Source: CBDCVY01 sp965223245 (GTDB lineage: Bacteria; Nitrospinota; Nitrospinia; Nitrospinales; Nitrospinaceae). From it: DNA of 64,000 nucleotides. The notes beneath the pieces were generated by a model. The model saw only the letters and a program-made list of their open reading frames with translations. It was not told where the DNA came from and made no database searches. Positions 7,934 to 16,849 of this stretch are shown here, piece by piece (positions within the stretch are counted from its first letter, which is position 1; each line of letters starts with the position of its first letter). The DNA lies in assembly GCA_965223245.1 (NCBI GenBank), contig CBDCVY010000013.1, positions 310,001 through 374,000 on the forward strand, written 5' to 3'. The position numbers were made by a program, and so were the translations under genes.

Positions 7934-8932
7934 ATGTTTGTTGATCAAGTCAAAATAATGGTCCATGCCGGAAACGGTGGTGACGGCTGTTGCAGCTTTA
8001 GGCGGGAAAAGTTTGTGCCTAAAGGAGGTCCTGATGGTGGAGATGGCGGCAAGGGTGGCGATATTATATTTGTCGCGGACCGTAATCTTTCTACACTTCT
8101 TGATTTGCGTTATCAACAGCTTTACCGTGCGGAACATGGCCAACCCGGTCAAGGCAGCTTAAAAACAGGCCGAAGTGGCAAGGATTTGATCATTCGTGTT
8201 CCTGTAGGAACCGTTGTGAAAGATCAAGAATCTGGTGAGCTTTTAGCTGATTTAGTTGAAGAGTTCCAGGAGTTTATTTCGGCCTATGGTGGAACTGGTG
8301 GATATGGTAATGATCATTTTAAATCCTCTATAAATCGAGCACCCCGCCGTGCGGATCCTGGTACGCCGGGGGAACATAAAACCTTATTAGTTGAACTTAA
8401 ACTTTTAGCGGATGTTGCAATCATTGGATATCCTAATGCTGGCAAGTCTACCCTTATTTCTACAATTTCAAATGCTAAACCCAAAATAGCTGCTTATCCT
8501 TTTACCACATTAGTTCCTAACTTAGGAATTGTTCGTGTGGATGAGTATCAGTCATTTGTTGCTGCAGATATTCCCGGATTAATTGAAGGGGCACATGAGG
8601 GGAAGGGCTTGGGAACTCGGTTTCTTAAACATACAGAGCGAACACGGTTATTAGTGCACCTTTTGGATTTTTCTATCGAAAATGATCGCGATCCAATTTC
8701 AGATTACGAAACCATTCAAAACGAACTAAAGAATTTCAGTGAGGATTTGTATGATAAACCACAAATTTTGGTGGCCAGTAAAGTGGACCATCCGGAAGCC
8801 GAGGAAAAGCTTAAGGATTACTTTAATCGTTTAAAAGATATTAACCCGAATTTGTTTGTTATCTCTTCTATAACAAAAAAAGGTATCAAGGAATTGGTAT
8901 TAGCTATTTATCAACAACTCAAAAAACTTTGA
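7934..8932 (+). CDS. obg: Obg/CgtA GTPase
   Basis: This GTPase assists late 50S subunit assembly and links ribosome status to growth. The 332-residue protein has the glycine-rich Obg fold (1-157, with GGDGGKGGDI around 35-44) and then the G domain: G1 GYPNAGKS (165-172), the switch I TT in PFTTLVPN, G3 DIPG (212-215), and a G4-like SKVD. The optional C-terminal OCT extension is absent. It is the third gene of the rplU-rpmA operon. Confidence 0.96.
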   Translation: MFVDQVKIMVHAGNGGDGCCSFRREKFVPKGGPDGGDGGKGGDIIFVADRNLSTLLDLRYQQLYRAEHGQPGQGSLKTGRSGKDLIIRVPVGTVVKDQESGELLADLVEEFQEFISAYGGTGGYGNDHFKSSINRAPRRADPGTPGEHKTLLVELKLLADVAIIGYPNAGKSTLISTISNAKPKIAAYPFTTLVPNLGIVRVDEYQSFVAADIPGLIEGAHEGKGLGTRFLKHTERTRLLVHLLDFSIENDRDPISDYETIQNELKNFSEDLYDKPQILVASKVDHPEAEEKLKDYFNRLKDINPNLFVISSITKKGIKELVLAIYQQLKKL

Positions 8933-9015
8933 GTAATTTCAAAGCTTTCAAAAAAATTATTTGAGTTTACGTAGAATTAAAAAATCGCCTCCAAATATTT
9001 TCAAATAGGAGTTAA

Positions 9016-10278
9016 CTACCTTCCAAATAAGCCATCGAACAAAGATTTAACTCCATCTTTAACACCGTCCTTGACCCCTTCCGTAACAGATTCTTCTGCC
9101 TGATCCGCTGCGGCATCTCCTACTCGTTCCGTACTTTTTTCCAATCGACTGGCATCTTCTTTTTCTTGATTAGTTTGTGCTTTAGCGTCCTGAGATTTTC
9201 TTGTATCTCTGTCTCTATAGTCTCTGTCCCTTGGATCCCTGTAATCCCTATCTCGGGAATCACGGTATTCCCTATCTCTATAATCACGGGGATCTCGGTC
9301 TCGGTATTCCCTGTCTCGGTAATCTCTATCACGGTCTCTATATTGGTCGCGTGCATCTCGATAATCTCGATCCCTTGAATCACGATAGTCACGATCCCTA
9401 GAATCTCGAGGGTCACGGTCTCTATAATCTCGGTCTCTGGAATCACGATAATCTCTACTATCTCGGGAATCACGGTACTCCCTATCTCTATAATCACGGG
9501 GGTCTCGGTCTCGATAATCTCTTTCTCGGTAATCGCGTTCACGATTTTGATATTTTTCTCTAGCGTTACGAAAATTATCCATTTTTCCTCGGTCCGGCAT
9601 ATTGACCGGCTGAATTCTTGGAACGGTAAACCGATTAGGATCAATGTTAGTTTCATTAATCGACTTTAATATCATCATGTCTTCATATCTAAGTAATGCT
9701 CCACCCGGTCCATTTTCTTCATATCTTTTCATGAGATCGCCCATGGTTTGTCCAGGATGTCTTTGGCTCATGGTTCCCCAGGATTGAGCTAAACGTGCTT
9801 GAGCATTTTGTAGGGTTAATAGACGTGAATCATTGGCAAAAACGACCTCAGCAGTTTCCTTTACGCCATGCCGGTTAGTGGTAGTAATTAAATAAACCTG
9901 TCCGATAATTCCAGCTATATTTTCTTCCCTACCGGTATTTTCAATTTTAGGCCTTTCTTCTCGTCCCATTTGAGGTTGGTTGCGATTGAAGAATTTACCA
10001 ATTCCTGACTGTTCCATCATCCGTGCCATTTCATCCATGCTGGTAGCCACCCATTCTCCATTATCTTGAGAAACAATATACCCTTTGCCCTTATTCATAA
10101 GCACATAAGATTCTGAATTCATATTCATTCTAAAAGTATTTTCGTCGTGGTATTCCACTGTAATAGGAGAGCTATCTTTAATAGCCCACTTCCCGATTAA
10201 ATCAGATGCATTTAAGGTTGCAGGTAAAGTTGAACAGAATAGAAAAAAAGATAAAAAAAATGATGATAAAAATTTCAT
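9016..10278 (-). CDS. Exported protein with long Arg/Asp/Tyr repeat tract
   Basis: About 420 residues with a signal peptide (KFLSSFFLSFFLFCSTLPAT). The N-terminal half (about 25-240) is ordinary globular sequence containing LIGKWAIKDSS, similar in style to small beta-barrel lipocalin-like modules, but I do not recognise a family. Residues about 245-360 are near-uninterrupted variants of YRDRDYRDSRD. The C-terminus has an Ala-rich helix and three VKDGVKDG-like units. I use ATG 10278, which has GGGAGG upstream; a TTG 18 bases earlier overlaps that site. The tract is strongly charged but balanced, so likely disordered. Function unknown. Confidence 0.75.
   Translation of the reverse strand: MKFLSSFFLSFFLFCSTLPATLNASDLIGKWAIKDSSPITVEYHDENTFRMNMNSESYVLMNKGKGYIVSQDNGEWVATSMDEMARMMEQSGIGKFFNRNQPQMGREERPKIENTGREENIAGIIGQVYLITTTNRHGVKETAEVVFANDSRLLTLQNAQARLAQSWGTMSQRHPGQTMGDLMKRYEENGPGGALLRYEDMMILKSINETNIDPNRFTVPRIQPVNMPDRGKMDNFRNAREKYQNRERDYRERDYRDRDPRDYRDREYRDSRDSRDYRDSRDRDYRDRDPRDSRDRDYRDSRDRDYRDARDQYRDRDRDYRDREYRDRDPRDYRDREYRDSRDRDYRDPRDRDYRDRDTRKSQDAKAQTNQEKEDASRLEKSTERVGDAAADQAEESVTEGVKDGVKDGVKSLFDGLFGR
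9197..9545 (-). repeat. Degenerate tandem repeat encoding YRDRDYRD units
   Basis: About 350 bp made of short units of 6, 9, 12 and 24 bases built from TAT-AGA-GAT type codons on the minus strand. The plus strand reads as runs of tctcggtaatctc and tcacggtctctat variants. Longer higher-order units (for example the block with EYRDRDPRDYRDREYRDS) recur, showing duplication of larger segments. This DNA is prone to slippage and length change. Confidence 0.9.
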
Positions 10279-10521
10279 GACCCAATTTCCTCCCAAAGAA
10301 TCCTAATAATCAATCAGTGCATATTAGGTTCCAATTTTTTTAGGTTATTATACTGCTTCAAAAGGCAATGACCAGAGTAAAAATGCGTATTATATTAGGG
10401 AAGGCTATGCTCTTTTTCTTCTGCAAATAGTCAAAGTTGAACTTTTTAGATTAATAAAATCAATAGTTTTCAGGGGGATGGATTCAGTTGGGGATTATTC
10501 CATGACAAACTGGGAAGGAAT

Positions 10522-12780
10522 TTATTGAATGGCAAAATCCTTAAATTTAGTTTTTTTGACTTTTCCTCCCCTAATGGATTTGTTCATAGAGGAGACCAAA
10601 CGTTTTTGTAATTTTTCTTTAAAATACAAAATATCATTGTAAAACTTTCGCTCAAGGAATTTTTCAACTGTAGTGATCATTATCTTTTCATATACTGGTA
10701 AAGCTTCTCTAACCAAATCAGCGGTTTCTGGACTACTCAATTCTACTTCCAAACTAAAACTTAAAACTCTTATATCGGTTTGGTTGTAGGCAATTGGCAT
10801 GATAGTGTTTAAGGTTACAAAGGTAGAAGACGCGTTGATTGCTTCTCTAATACTTTTATCTTCCTTAGCCGCTTCTGCTTCTGATTTTTCTGCTTTAGAT
10901 AAAATTTTTGATTCACCTAATTCTTGAAGTAATGTTTCCTCTACAGACTTTTCTTTTGTAGGTGAAGATTCGCTATCTTTTAAAGAACTGTTATCTTCTT
11001 GTTTGATTTTTTCTAATTCCTCATTGGAAGGTTGGATGGCCTCTTCCAAAGATGGAATATCTTCTCCTTCTTCCGATTCTAATAATTCAGAGGGAACTTC
11101 TTTTGGGGAAAGCTCTTCTGGAATCTCAATTTCTTTCTTATCTATTTCCGCGAGCTCATCTGGAATAAAAGTTTTGTATGCAAAGTAGCCGCTACCCGCG
11201 ATTAACAAAAAACCTCCTAAAACGCCGGCTAAAATCATGTCCCCTTTTTTTCCATGTGGAATTTCGAAAGGTCCTATTTTCCTTTTTTTTGGTTTGAATT
11301 CGAATTCATCCTCATCACCTTCATATTCGGCAAATGCTTCCGGGGGCAACTCTTTTTCCGGCTCTTCTGTGGATAAGTTTGAGTTCCCTAATTCTACATT
11401 TGCCGAGTCCGCCAATGCTTGGATTTCATCATCTCCGTCCTCTTCTCCAAAAGCTTCATCCCACATTTCATCATCTTTTTTTTCTTTTTGTTCTGTTGAT
11501 TCAGGAGGTTGTGTTTCTTCAGAAGATTCTGAAGAGGTTTCATTGGATTGGGATTGTTCCGCTTCAGTGGCATCCTGATCGGCAAAGGCTTGTGCCCAGA
11601 GATCTTCATCACTAGGTTCTTCTGTACCGGATTCTTCTGCGCTGGCAGGCGTGTCTTCACTGGTGGCAGAGGGTTCTTCGGATTCGGCTGTTGAGGATTC
11701 ACTGCTCTCAGCCTGTTTCGCTTCAGTGGCATCCTGATCGGCAAAGGCTTGTGCCCAAAGATCTTCATCACTTGGTTCTTCTGTACTGGATTCCTCTGCG
11801 CTTGCAGGTGTATCTTCACTGGTGGCAGGGGGGTCTTCGGATTCGGCTGTTGAGGATTCACTGCTCTCCGCCTGTTGGGCTTCAGTGGCATCCTGATCGG
11901 CAAAGGCTTGTGCCCAGAGATCTTCGTCACTTGGTCCTTCTGCATTATCATCCTTAGAGGATTCTATCGATTTATTTGTTGAAGAATCCTGGTCCTTATC
12001 ACTAGCGGGCTGAACTTCATTTGGGGTGTCCGACTCTTCTTTATCCGAACCCGAAGTTTCAGGGTCGGTTATCGGCTTATTTTTGGGAAAATCTTCATTT
12101 TCATTGACTAGACCAATGTCCTCTTCATTAATTATCGGTTTTTCAGTAGGCGGTTGTTCTAAGCTTTCTTGAACCGCATCTTCCCAAATTTGATCGAGTG
12201 TCTCATCCTTTATAGAATTTGGATCTGCAGATTCATTAAATTCGCTAGGAGTTTCTGTTTTTGCTTCTGCTTTACCCGAAGATTCCTCAGTAATTGAGTT
12301 GTTTTCACCTGGTTTAAGTAAATCACTGTCTTGAGTTTCTTTTGAGGGAGAGGGTTCATCTTCTTCTATAATTTCGTCTATTAGATTTTCGAGCTCAGGA
12401 GATTCATCATTTTTCAATGGGTTTTCTGTAGTTGAGGACTCAGAGTTATTTTTTTCAAAATTTTCTGCTTCATCCTCCAATTCTTTATGAATTATTTCAT
12501 CAAGAAAAGCCTCGATTTCTGGGTCCTTACCTAAAGACCCCTTACTTTCCGGTTGACTTATACCTTGATCGAGGGATAATGAGTCTTCATTTACATCAAC
12601 ATCTCGATTTGAAGGGGTAAATGTAGATGAGACTTGAGAACCTACGGGTTGCTCAACGATTTCAGGTTTTACAACAAAGACGTTTAAACATTTTGCACAT
12701 TGAACGTCTCTACCTGAATCGTCTAGGTCAGGAAGATCGACTTGGTAAGCAGCCTGGCATTTTGGACAAATTATTTTCAT
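10522..12780 (-). CDS. Zinc-ribbon (MJ0042-type) membrane protein with acidic repeats and a FliL-like C-terminus
   Basis: A 752-residue protein. Residues 1-40 are a zinc ribbon (CPKCQAAYQV then CAKCLNVF), of the MJ0042 kind frequent in deltaproteobacteria-like genomes. Residues about 45-480 are extremely Glu/Ser/Asp-rich and contain a 53-residue tandem repeat and several copies of a short D-[LIM]-W-x-x-A motif. One membrane helix follows at about 515-540 (MILAGVLGGFLLIAGSGYFA), then an acidic linker. The last 105 residues, from FVTLNTIMPIAYNQ to the final FKDFAIQ, follow the pattern of the FliL flagellar stator-associated domain. No flagellar gene is nearby. FliL-like is a moderate-confidence reading; the topology would put the ribbon in the cytoplasm. 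Confidence 0.75.
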   Translation of the reverse strand: MKIICPKCQAAYQVDLPDLDDSGRDVQCAKCLNVFVVKPEIVEQPVGSQVSSTFTPSNRDVDVNEDSLSLDQGISQPESKGSLGKDPEIEAFLDEIIHKELEDEAENFEKNNSESSTTENPLKNDESPELENLIDEIIEEDEPSPSKETQDSDLLKPGENNSITEESSGKAEAKTETPSEFNESADPNSIKDETLDQIWEDAVQESLEQPPTEKPIINEEDIGLVNENEDFPKNKPITDPETSGSDKEESDTPNEVQPASDKDQDSSTNKSIESSKDDNAEGPSDEDLWAQAFADQDATEAQQAESSESSTAESEDPPATSEDTPASAEESSTEEPSDEDLWAQAFADQDATEAKQAESSESSTAESEEPSATSEDTPASAEESGTEEPSDEDLWAQAFADQDATEAEQSQSNETSSESSEETQPPESTEQKEKKDDEMWDEAFGEEDGDDEIQALADSANVELGNSNLSTEEPEKELPPEAFAEYEGDEDEFEFKPKKRKIGPFEIPHGKKGDMILAGVLGGFLLIAGSGYFAYKTFIPDELAEIDKKEIEIPEELSPKEVPSELLESEEGEDIPSLEEAIQPSNEELEKIKQEDNSSLKDSESSPTKEKSVEETLLQELGESKILSKAEKSEAEAAKEDKSIREAINASSTFVTLNTIMPIAYNQTDIRVLSFSLEVELSSPETADLVREALPVYEKIMITTVEKFLERKFYNDILYFKEKLQKRLVSSMNKSIRGGKVKKTKFKDFAIQ
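11577..11950 (-). repeat. 159-bp tandem repeat, two full copies and a partial third
   Basis: Within the zinc-ribbon gene a 53-codon unit beginning SDEDLWAQAFADQDATEA is present twice almost identically, with a third copy that diverges after about 20 codons. The near identity at DNA level (for example ggcaaaggcttgtgccca at about 11581, 11740 and 11899) indicates recent duplication. Confidence 0.85.
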
Positions 12781-13060
12781 AACCTTTTTAATATAAAGGG
12801 CTTATACAAATATTATAGAAGTTTCTTTTTATTATTCAATAGGTTGTTGAATATGAAACAGATAGTGTTAGGAAAATGGGTTCATTTTTTGGAATTTGAG
12901 AACAATTAATTCGCCCTGTAATTTTTATTAGGAAATTGATTTTGTGGGTTTAAATTCAATGGTTCTTATGGAATAATTCGTTGGAATTATTAAAATTACA
13001 CTAATTTAATTCAGGGTAAATTTAAGAGAATTTTGGGTTCATTTTTAGGCCAGTTGAAAG

Positions 13061-13741
13061 ATGCAAATTTTTAAAAATCAAAATACTTTATTTTCATTTC
13101 TTGTGGCATTTGCGCTATTAGGAGATTTTTCTTGGAATCCTTCGTATATAGAAGGAATTTCATATGATTCTAACGCTTTGTTGAAACTTGAGAAAAAGGT
13201 TTTTTTAAAAATTAAAGCTGATAAAAGAGACTTTAGATTTGAAAAAGAACAAAGGACTCGTCTTCAGATTGTCAGAGTATTGTCCCATGTAATTTCTAAG
13301 TACCATACGGGGCTGGACAATCAATCGGTTCGAATGTTGCCTAATTTGATTTTAGAAGAAAGTGGAAAATACGGGTACGATCCGCTATTTCTAACAGCAC
13401 TTATTATAACCGAGAGCTCTTTTAATAATTGGGCACAATCAAAGGTAGGGGCTTTAGGGTTGATGCAAATTAGGCCTCGTACAGCTTTTGCAGTTGCAAA
13501 AGAAAAATCCATGCGGTGGAGAGGAAAACCGTCTTTATTCCAGCCTGAGACTAATATTGCAATTGGTAGTTACTATTTAAATAAAATGCATAAGAGATTT
13601 CAGGATATGGAATTAGCTCTGGAAGCGTATAACCATGGTCCCACCCAATTAATGCGTTTTCTTCATAAAGGGAAACCTCCTTACAAATATTCTTCTAAAG
13701 TTTTTAGTATTTATGATGACTTAAAAAAGCAGACAATTTAG
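13061..13741 (+). CDS. Lytic transglycosylase, SLT domain
   Basis: It cleaves the MurNAc-GlcNAc bond of peptidoglycan in the periplasm. A 226-residue precursor with a hydrophobic N-terminal signal (TLFSFLVAFALLGDFSW). The SLT fold is clear: the catalytic Glu in ITESSF (about 127), then GALGLMQIRPRTA, and the later EAYNHGP motif. About 80 residues between the signal and the catalytic domain are basic and unassigned. It is followed by a dihaeme lipoprotein and a FimV-like protein on the same strand, so an envelope-related group is plausible. Confidence 0.87.
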   Translation: MQIFKNQNTLFSFLVAFALLGDFSWNPSYIEGISYDSNALLKLEKKVFLKIKADKRDFRFEKEQRTRLQIVRVLSHVISKYHTGLDNQSVRMLPNLILEESGKYGYDPLFLTALIITESSFNNWAQSKVGALGLMQIRPRTAFAVAKEKSMRWRGKPSLFQPETNIAIGSYYLNKMHKRFQDMELALEAYNHGPTQLMRFLHKGKPPYKYSSKVFSIYDDLKKQTI

Positions 13742-13830
13742 AAATAGTGTTTTAATATCGACTTTCCCTCCTAAACCATTCAATGTAAATTTTTGTTTTT
13801 TTTGTTTATAAATGTTTATAATTAAAAAAT

Positions 13831-14274
13831 ATGGCGATGTTTAAAGTTTCCCCAATTATGATAGTGAATGGTTCGGTTCAGGGGAATAAAGTCCCATCAT
13901 ATTCAAGTATTATTTTAAAAAGTTTGTTTATTCTATTTCTAAGTTTATTCTTGGGGATAGGATGTTATTCAAAAAAAATAGAAGATGCGTTTGATGGGGA
14001 CTTTTCGTCAAAAGAAAATAATCAAATCATAAATGATTATTGTAAAGGATGCCATATTCATCGAGATTTTGAAGCATCTGTTCATGTGGAAGAAGTTTCT
14101 AAACAATATCGTAGAAAAGTATTCCGTTTTACCTCTGAATGTCGGACTTGTCATTATTTAGAAAAGAAATTCTCTTTAAATGATTTTCTTCGTAAAACTC
14201 GGAGGCCTAAAGAAGCGAATCAAGGAAAATTCAGAGAATTTGAAATACAGGAATTAAGATCTAAAAAAAAGTAA
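13831..14274 (+). CDS. Small dihaeme c-type lipoprotein
   Basis: A 147-residue protein with two haeme-attachment motifs, CKGCH (71-75) and CRTCH (104-108). A hydrophobic segment (31-44) ends in LGIGC, a lipobox with Cys45, so it is probably a membrane-anchored periplasmic electron-transfer or sensing protein. The tail after the second motif is Lys/Arg-rich. The long stretch before the hydrophobic segment suggests that translation may begin at ATG 13837 or 13858 rather than 13831. I cannot assign a known cytochrome family. It lies between a transglycosylase and a FimV-like gene with separate spacing. Confidence 0.72.
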   Translation: MAMFKVSPIMIVNGSVQGNKVPSYSSIILKSLFILFLSLFLGIGCYSKKIEDAFDGDFSSKENNQIINDYCKGCHIHRDFEASVHVEEVSKQYRRKVFRFTSECRTCHYLEKKFSLNDFLRKTRRPKEANQGKFREFEIQELRSKKK

Positions 14275-14368
14275 CAGAAGTCAATACTGTTATTGGTCCC
14301 CCAAATGAGAAAGAATAAAATCTTTTTCAAAAAATGTCACGCCAGTTAATTCTTTTTTCGGTTAAATC

Positions 14369-16486
14369 TTGAAAAATTTTTACAAATTTATCATTCTTTC
14401 ATTAATTTTATTATTTGGGTGTTTTTCTTTTGCTCCATCTTCTGCATTGGCACTATCTTTAGGTCCCATGCAAGTTAAAAGTGCCTTTGGAGACCCTTTC
14501 CATGCTGAAATTAAAATGACAGTAAAAGATACAAATGATTTGGAGATTTCCATTGGCGAGATTCAGGATTATCAGTTATTAGAAATTGACCGGCCCAGTG
14601 TCGTGGATCAATTAGCAGTTTCAATTCCTGCCAAGATTGAAGGGGAAACATTTCATTTGAAAGTATTTTCTAAGAGACCTTTTTTTTATCCCTCATTTAA
14701 TTTGCTAATAAAGGTTACTCAAGGGGGAGGAACGATTTTTGAAAATTATTTAGTTACTGTTGACTTTCGTCAGAGTGTTTCACTCAAATTAAAAGCAGAT
14801 AAAGAATTATCTTCTCCAGAAGAGATTTCTTCTCTTCAGCCGGGGAAGCAAGAAAAGAAAATGCTTGTCCCCTCGAAGGAAAGTTTTGGTGATGGAGATG
14901 AAAACCCAAAAACCCAAAAAAGAAAAGTGATGGCGAAAGAGGGAGGTATCCATCCAACGCCTCTTATTGTTCGTGAATTGCCTGAGATAAAATACCCCAA
15001 AAGTTTTCCAAAGAAAATCATAGATGATTTAGAGACACCGGTGACTTCCGCGCAACTTTTAGATAAGCCAATTAAAACTTTGCGGCCTAAAATAAATCGA
15101 TCCAAAGCTGAACAAGTAAGCCAAAATTCAGAAGTCTCGAAGGATAGAAATAAAGAAAATGCAAACCAGAAACCTAAGGTGAATTCGAAAAAAGCTGAAT
15201 TGGAAAGTAAAACTGTTTCGAAAAATGAACAAATGTTAAATGAAACCATAATTTCGAATCAATTTTATGGGCCCATTAAAAAGGGGGAAAGTCTGATTGC
15301 AATTGCAAGAAATCTTTTGACTGAACCCTCGAATGCCACTAAGGTTGCGGCCGCTTTATGGATGGACAACCAAGAGCAATTTATCAATAACAATATTCAT
15401 GGTTTGAAAAGCGGAGCAAAGCTTTCTCTAAAAAACCTGCAAAACCGAGTCGACAATATTACTTTTGCAAAAGCTAAATGGATAATTAAAAACCATTGGC
15501 AAGAATGGAAATTGATAAATGAGAGAAAAAGGAATCCTGTTGATAAAGTCCTAACACCCATCGCACATGAAATGTTACTTCCTGAGGAAAAACCTGAGAA
15601 AAAATTAGCAATACATGAAGTCTTGGATAATTGGAAAAGTAGTTGGGAAAAAGGTGACCTGAGTAAGCACTTAAGCTTTTTCTCGAAGGCCCCAAAAAAT
15701 TCGAGGGAGAATGTAAATAAGGATTTTGAATATTATAGTAGATTTAAAAAAATGATGTTTCGCCGTCATAAAAATGTGCAAATACGAATTCATCAACCCA
15801 AAATTGTTATTTTGGGTAATAAGGCTTTTGTAGGGTTCCATCAAACATTTGATTCTGATTTAATAAAAAGCTTTGGTTGGAAATCTTTGGAGTTGATCGA
15901 AGAAGGACGAGAGTGGAAAATTCAAAAAGAAAAGTTTTCCGTAAAAGAATTCTTTGATAAAACAAAGTTAGAAGAGAAGAAGCCGGATGATTCTAAATTT
16001 ATGCCTAGTATGAATGCCAAGTTTCCCTATGTGATTCATGCCAGCACCAAAATTGATAAATTAGATTCGATTCAATTAGTGAACCAACTTCGTGAGTTAG
16101 GTTTTGCAGCTTACTCTGCACCTCTGTATGTCGGGCCATCAAGAAAAATTTATCGAGTTTTTGTAGGCAGATTCTCAGGTACAGAACATTCGGATAAGGT
16201 TTCTTCTGTGCTCCGTGATACAGGTCTTACCCCTTATGCAGTGGCATTGGAAATGCCATACTCATTAGAAATTGGGGAATTTTTAGAGGAAGATAATGCT
16301 TTAGAAAAAGCTAAAATGATTCAAGGAAAAGGCTATTCATCTTTTATGTTTTCCTTCAAGGAACCTGGAAAAGAGGAAGCCAGTGTTAAAATTTTCTTAG
16401 GAGCATTTTTGAAAAAAAAGAACGCAATTCGTATGTCTAAAGAACTTACTGCAAATTCTATAGACTGGAATTTGGTCACTCCTTAA
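14369..16486 (+). CDS. FimV-like protein with LysM-type, NTF2-like and SPOR domains
   Basis: A 705-residue envelope protein. After a signal peptide ending near ALA, residues about 29-130 match the FimV N-terminal domain (LSLGPMQVKSAFGDPFHAEI), which in pseudomonads and vibrios organises polar pili and stators. A charged linker follows. Residues 300-350 are the FimV LysM-like module (YGPIKKGESLIAIARNLL), 415-527 an NTF2-like fold, and 552-705 contain SPOR-like repeats, starting PYVIHAST, that could bind denuded septal glycan. The start is TTG at 14369; no ATG precedes the signal peptide. No pilus genes are in view. Confidence 0.8.
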   Translation: MKNFYKFIILSLILLFGCFSFAPSSALALSLGPMQVKSAFGDPFHAEIKMTVKDTNDLEISIGEIQDYQLLEIDRPSVVDQLAVSIPAKIEGETFHLKVFSKRPFFYPSFNLLIKVTQGGGTIFENYLVTVDFRQSVSLKLKADKELSSPEEISSLQPGKQEKKMLVPSKESFGDGDENPKTQKRKVMAKEGGIHPTPLIVRELPEIKYPKSFPKKIIDDLETPVTSAQLLDKPIKTLRPKINRSKAEQVSQNSEVSKDRNKENANQKPKVNSKKAELESKTVSKNEQMLNETIISNQFYGPIKKGESLIAIARNLLTEPSNATKVAAALWMDNQEQFINNNIHGLKSGAKLSLKNLQNRVDNITFAKAKWIIKNHWQEWKLINERKRNPVDKVLTPIAHEMLLPEEKPEKKLAIHEVLDNWKSSWEKGDLSKHLSFFSKAPKNSRENVNKDFEYYSRFKKMMFRRHKNVQIRIHQPKIVILGNKAFVGFHQTFDSDLIKSFGWKSLELIEEGREWKIQKEKFSVKEFFDKTKLEEKKPDDSKFMPSMNAKFPYVIHASTKIDKLDSIQLVNQLRELGFAAYSAPLYVGPSRKIYRVFVGRFSGTEHSDKVSSVLRDTGLTPYAVALEMPYSLEIGEFLEEDNALEKAKMIQGKGYSSFMFSFKEPGKEEASVKIFLGAFLKKKNAIRMSKELTANSIDWNLVTP

Positions 16487-16496
16487 GAACCTCTCC

Positions 16497-16528
16497 AAAA
16501 AAAAGCCCAGGTAAAAGCTACCTGGGCT
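16497..16528 (-). terminator. Intrinsic terminator of the HU gene
   Basis: A perfect 10-bp stem, AGCCCAGGTA (16504-16513) with TACCTGGGCT (16519-16528), loop of five. Read on the minus strand it is followed by a run of eight T, so it terminates the HU gene; on the plus strand no T tract follows. Confidence 0.88.
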
Positions 16529-16570
16529 GAAATTCAATTCGATCTCTCAGCTCTCAATGGATAATTCGGG

Positions 16571-16849
16571 TTACAGCATACCTTTTAGGGTCGGAGCAGG
16601 CTTAAAGCCACAAGTCTTACTGGCCTTAATTTTAATTTCTTCACCGGTTTGAGGGTTTCTACCTTTGCGCGCCTTGCGTGTTCTTACAGTAAAGGTACCG
16701 AATCCCGGATAAGAAAAACGCTTGTCCTTTTTGATGGCCTTAGAAATTGAATCGAATGCTGCATCAATCACATCTCCAGCCAATCTCTTACTTAGGTTAG
16801 AATCTTTAACATTTTTTTGTACGGTGGCAATTAACTCGTCTTTAGTCAA
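16571..16849 (-). CDS. HU-family DNA-binding protein
   Basis: A 92-residue histone-like protein that bends and compacts DNA. The fold signature is clear: TKDELIATVQ at the N-terminus, the GFGTF turn, the beta-arm RKARKGRNPQTGE and the closing FKPAPTLK. IHF subunits have a different arm consensus, so HU is the better name. Translation starts at TTG 16849, nine bases after a strong AAAGGAGG; no in-frame ATG is available. It has its own terminator and is monocistronic. Confidence 0.93.
   Translation of the reverse strand: MTKDELIATVQKNVKDSNLSKRLAGDVIDAAFDSISKAIKKDKRFSYPGFGTFTVRTRKARKGRNPQTGEEIKIKASKTCGFKPAPTLKGML

Noticed and set aside
9120..9656. Open frames in other phases across the Arg/Asp repeat, on both strands
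   Set aside because: A short-unit repeat opens several frames by default; only the minus-strand frame with signal peptide and ribosome site is a gene.
11394..11951. Second minus-strand frame and plus-strand frames inside the zinc-ribbon gene
   Set aside because: They are products of the tandem repeat and the skewed codon usage of the acidic region and have no ribosome site.
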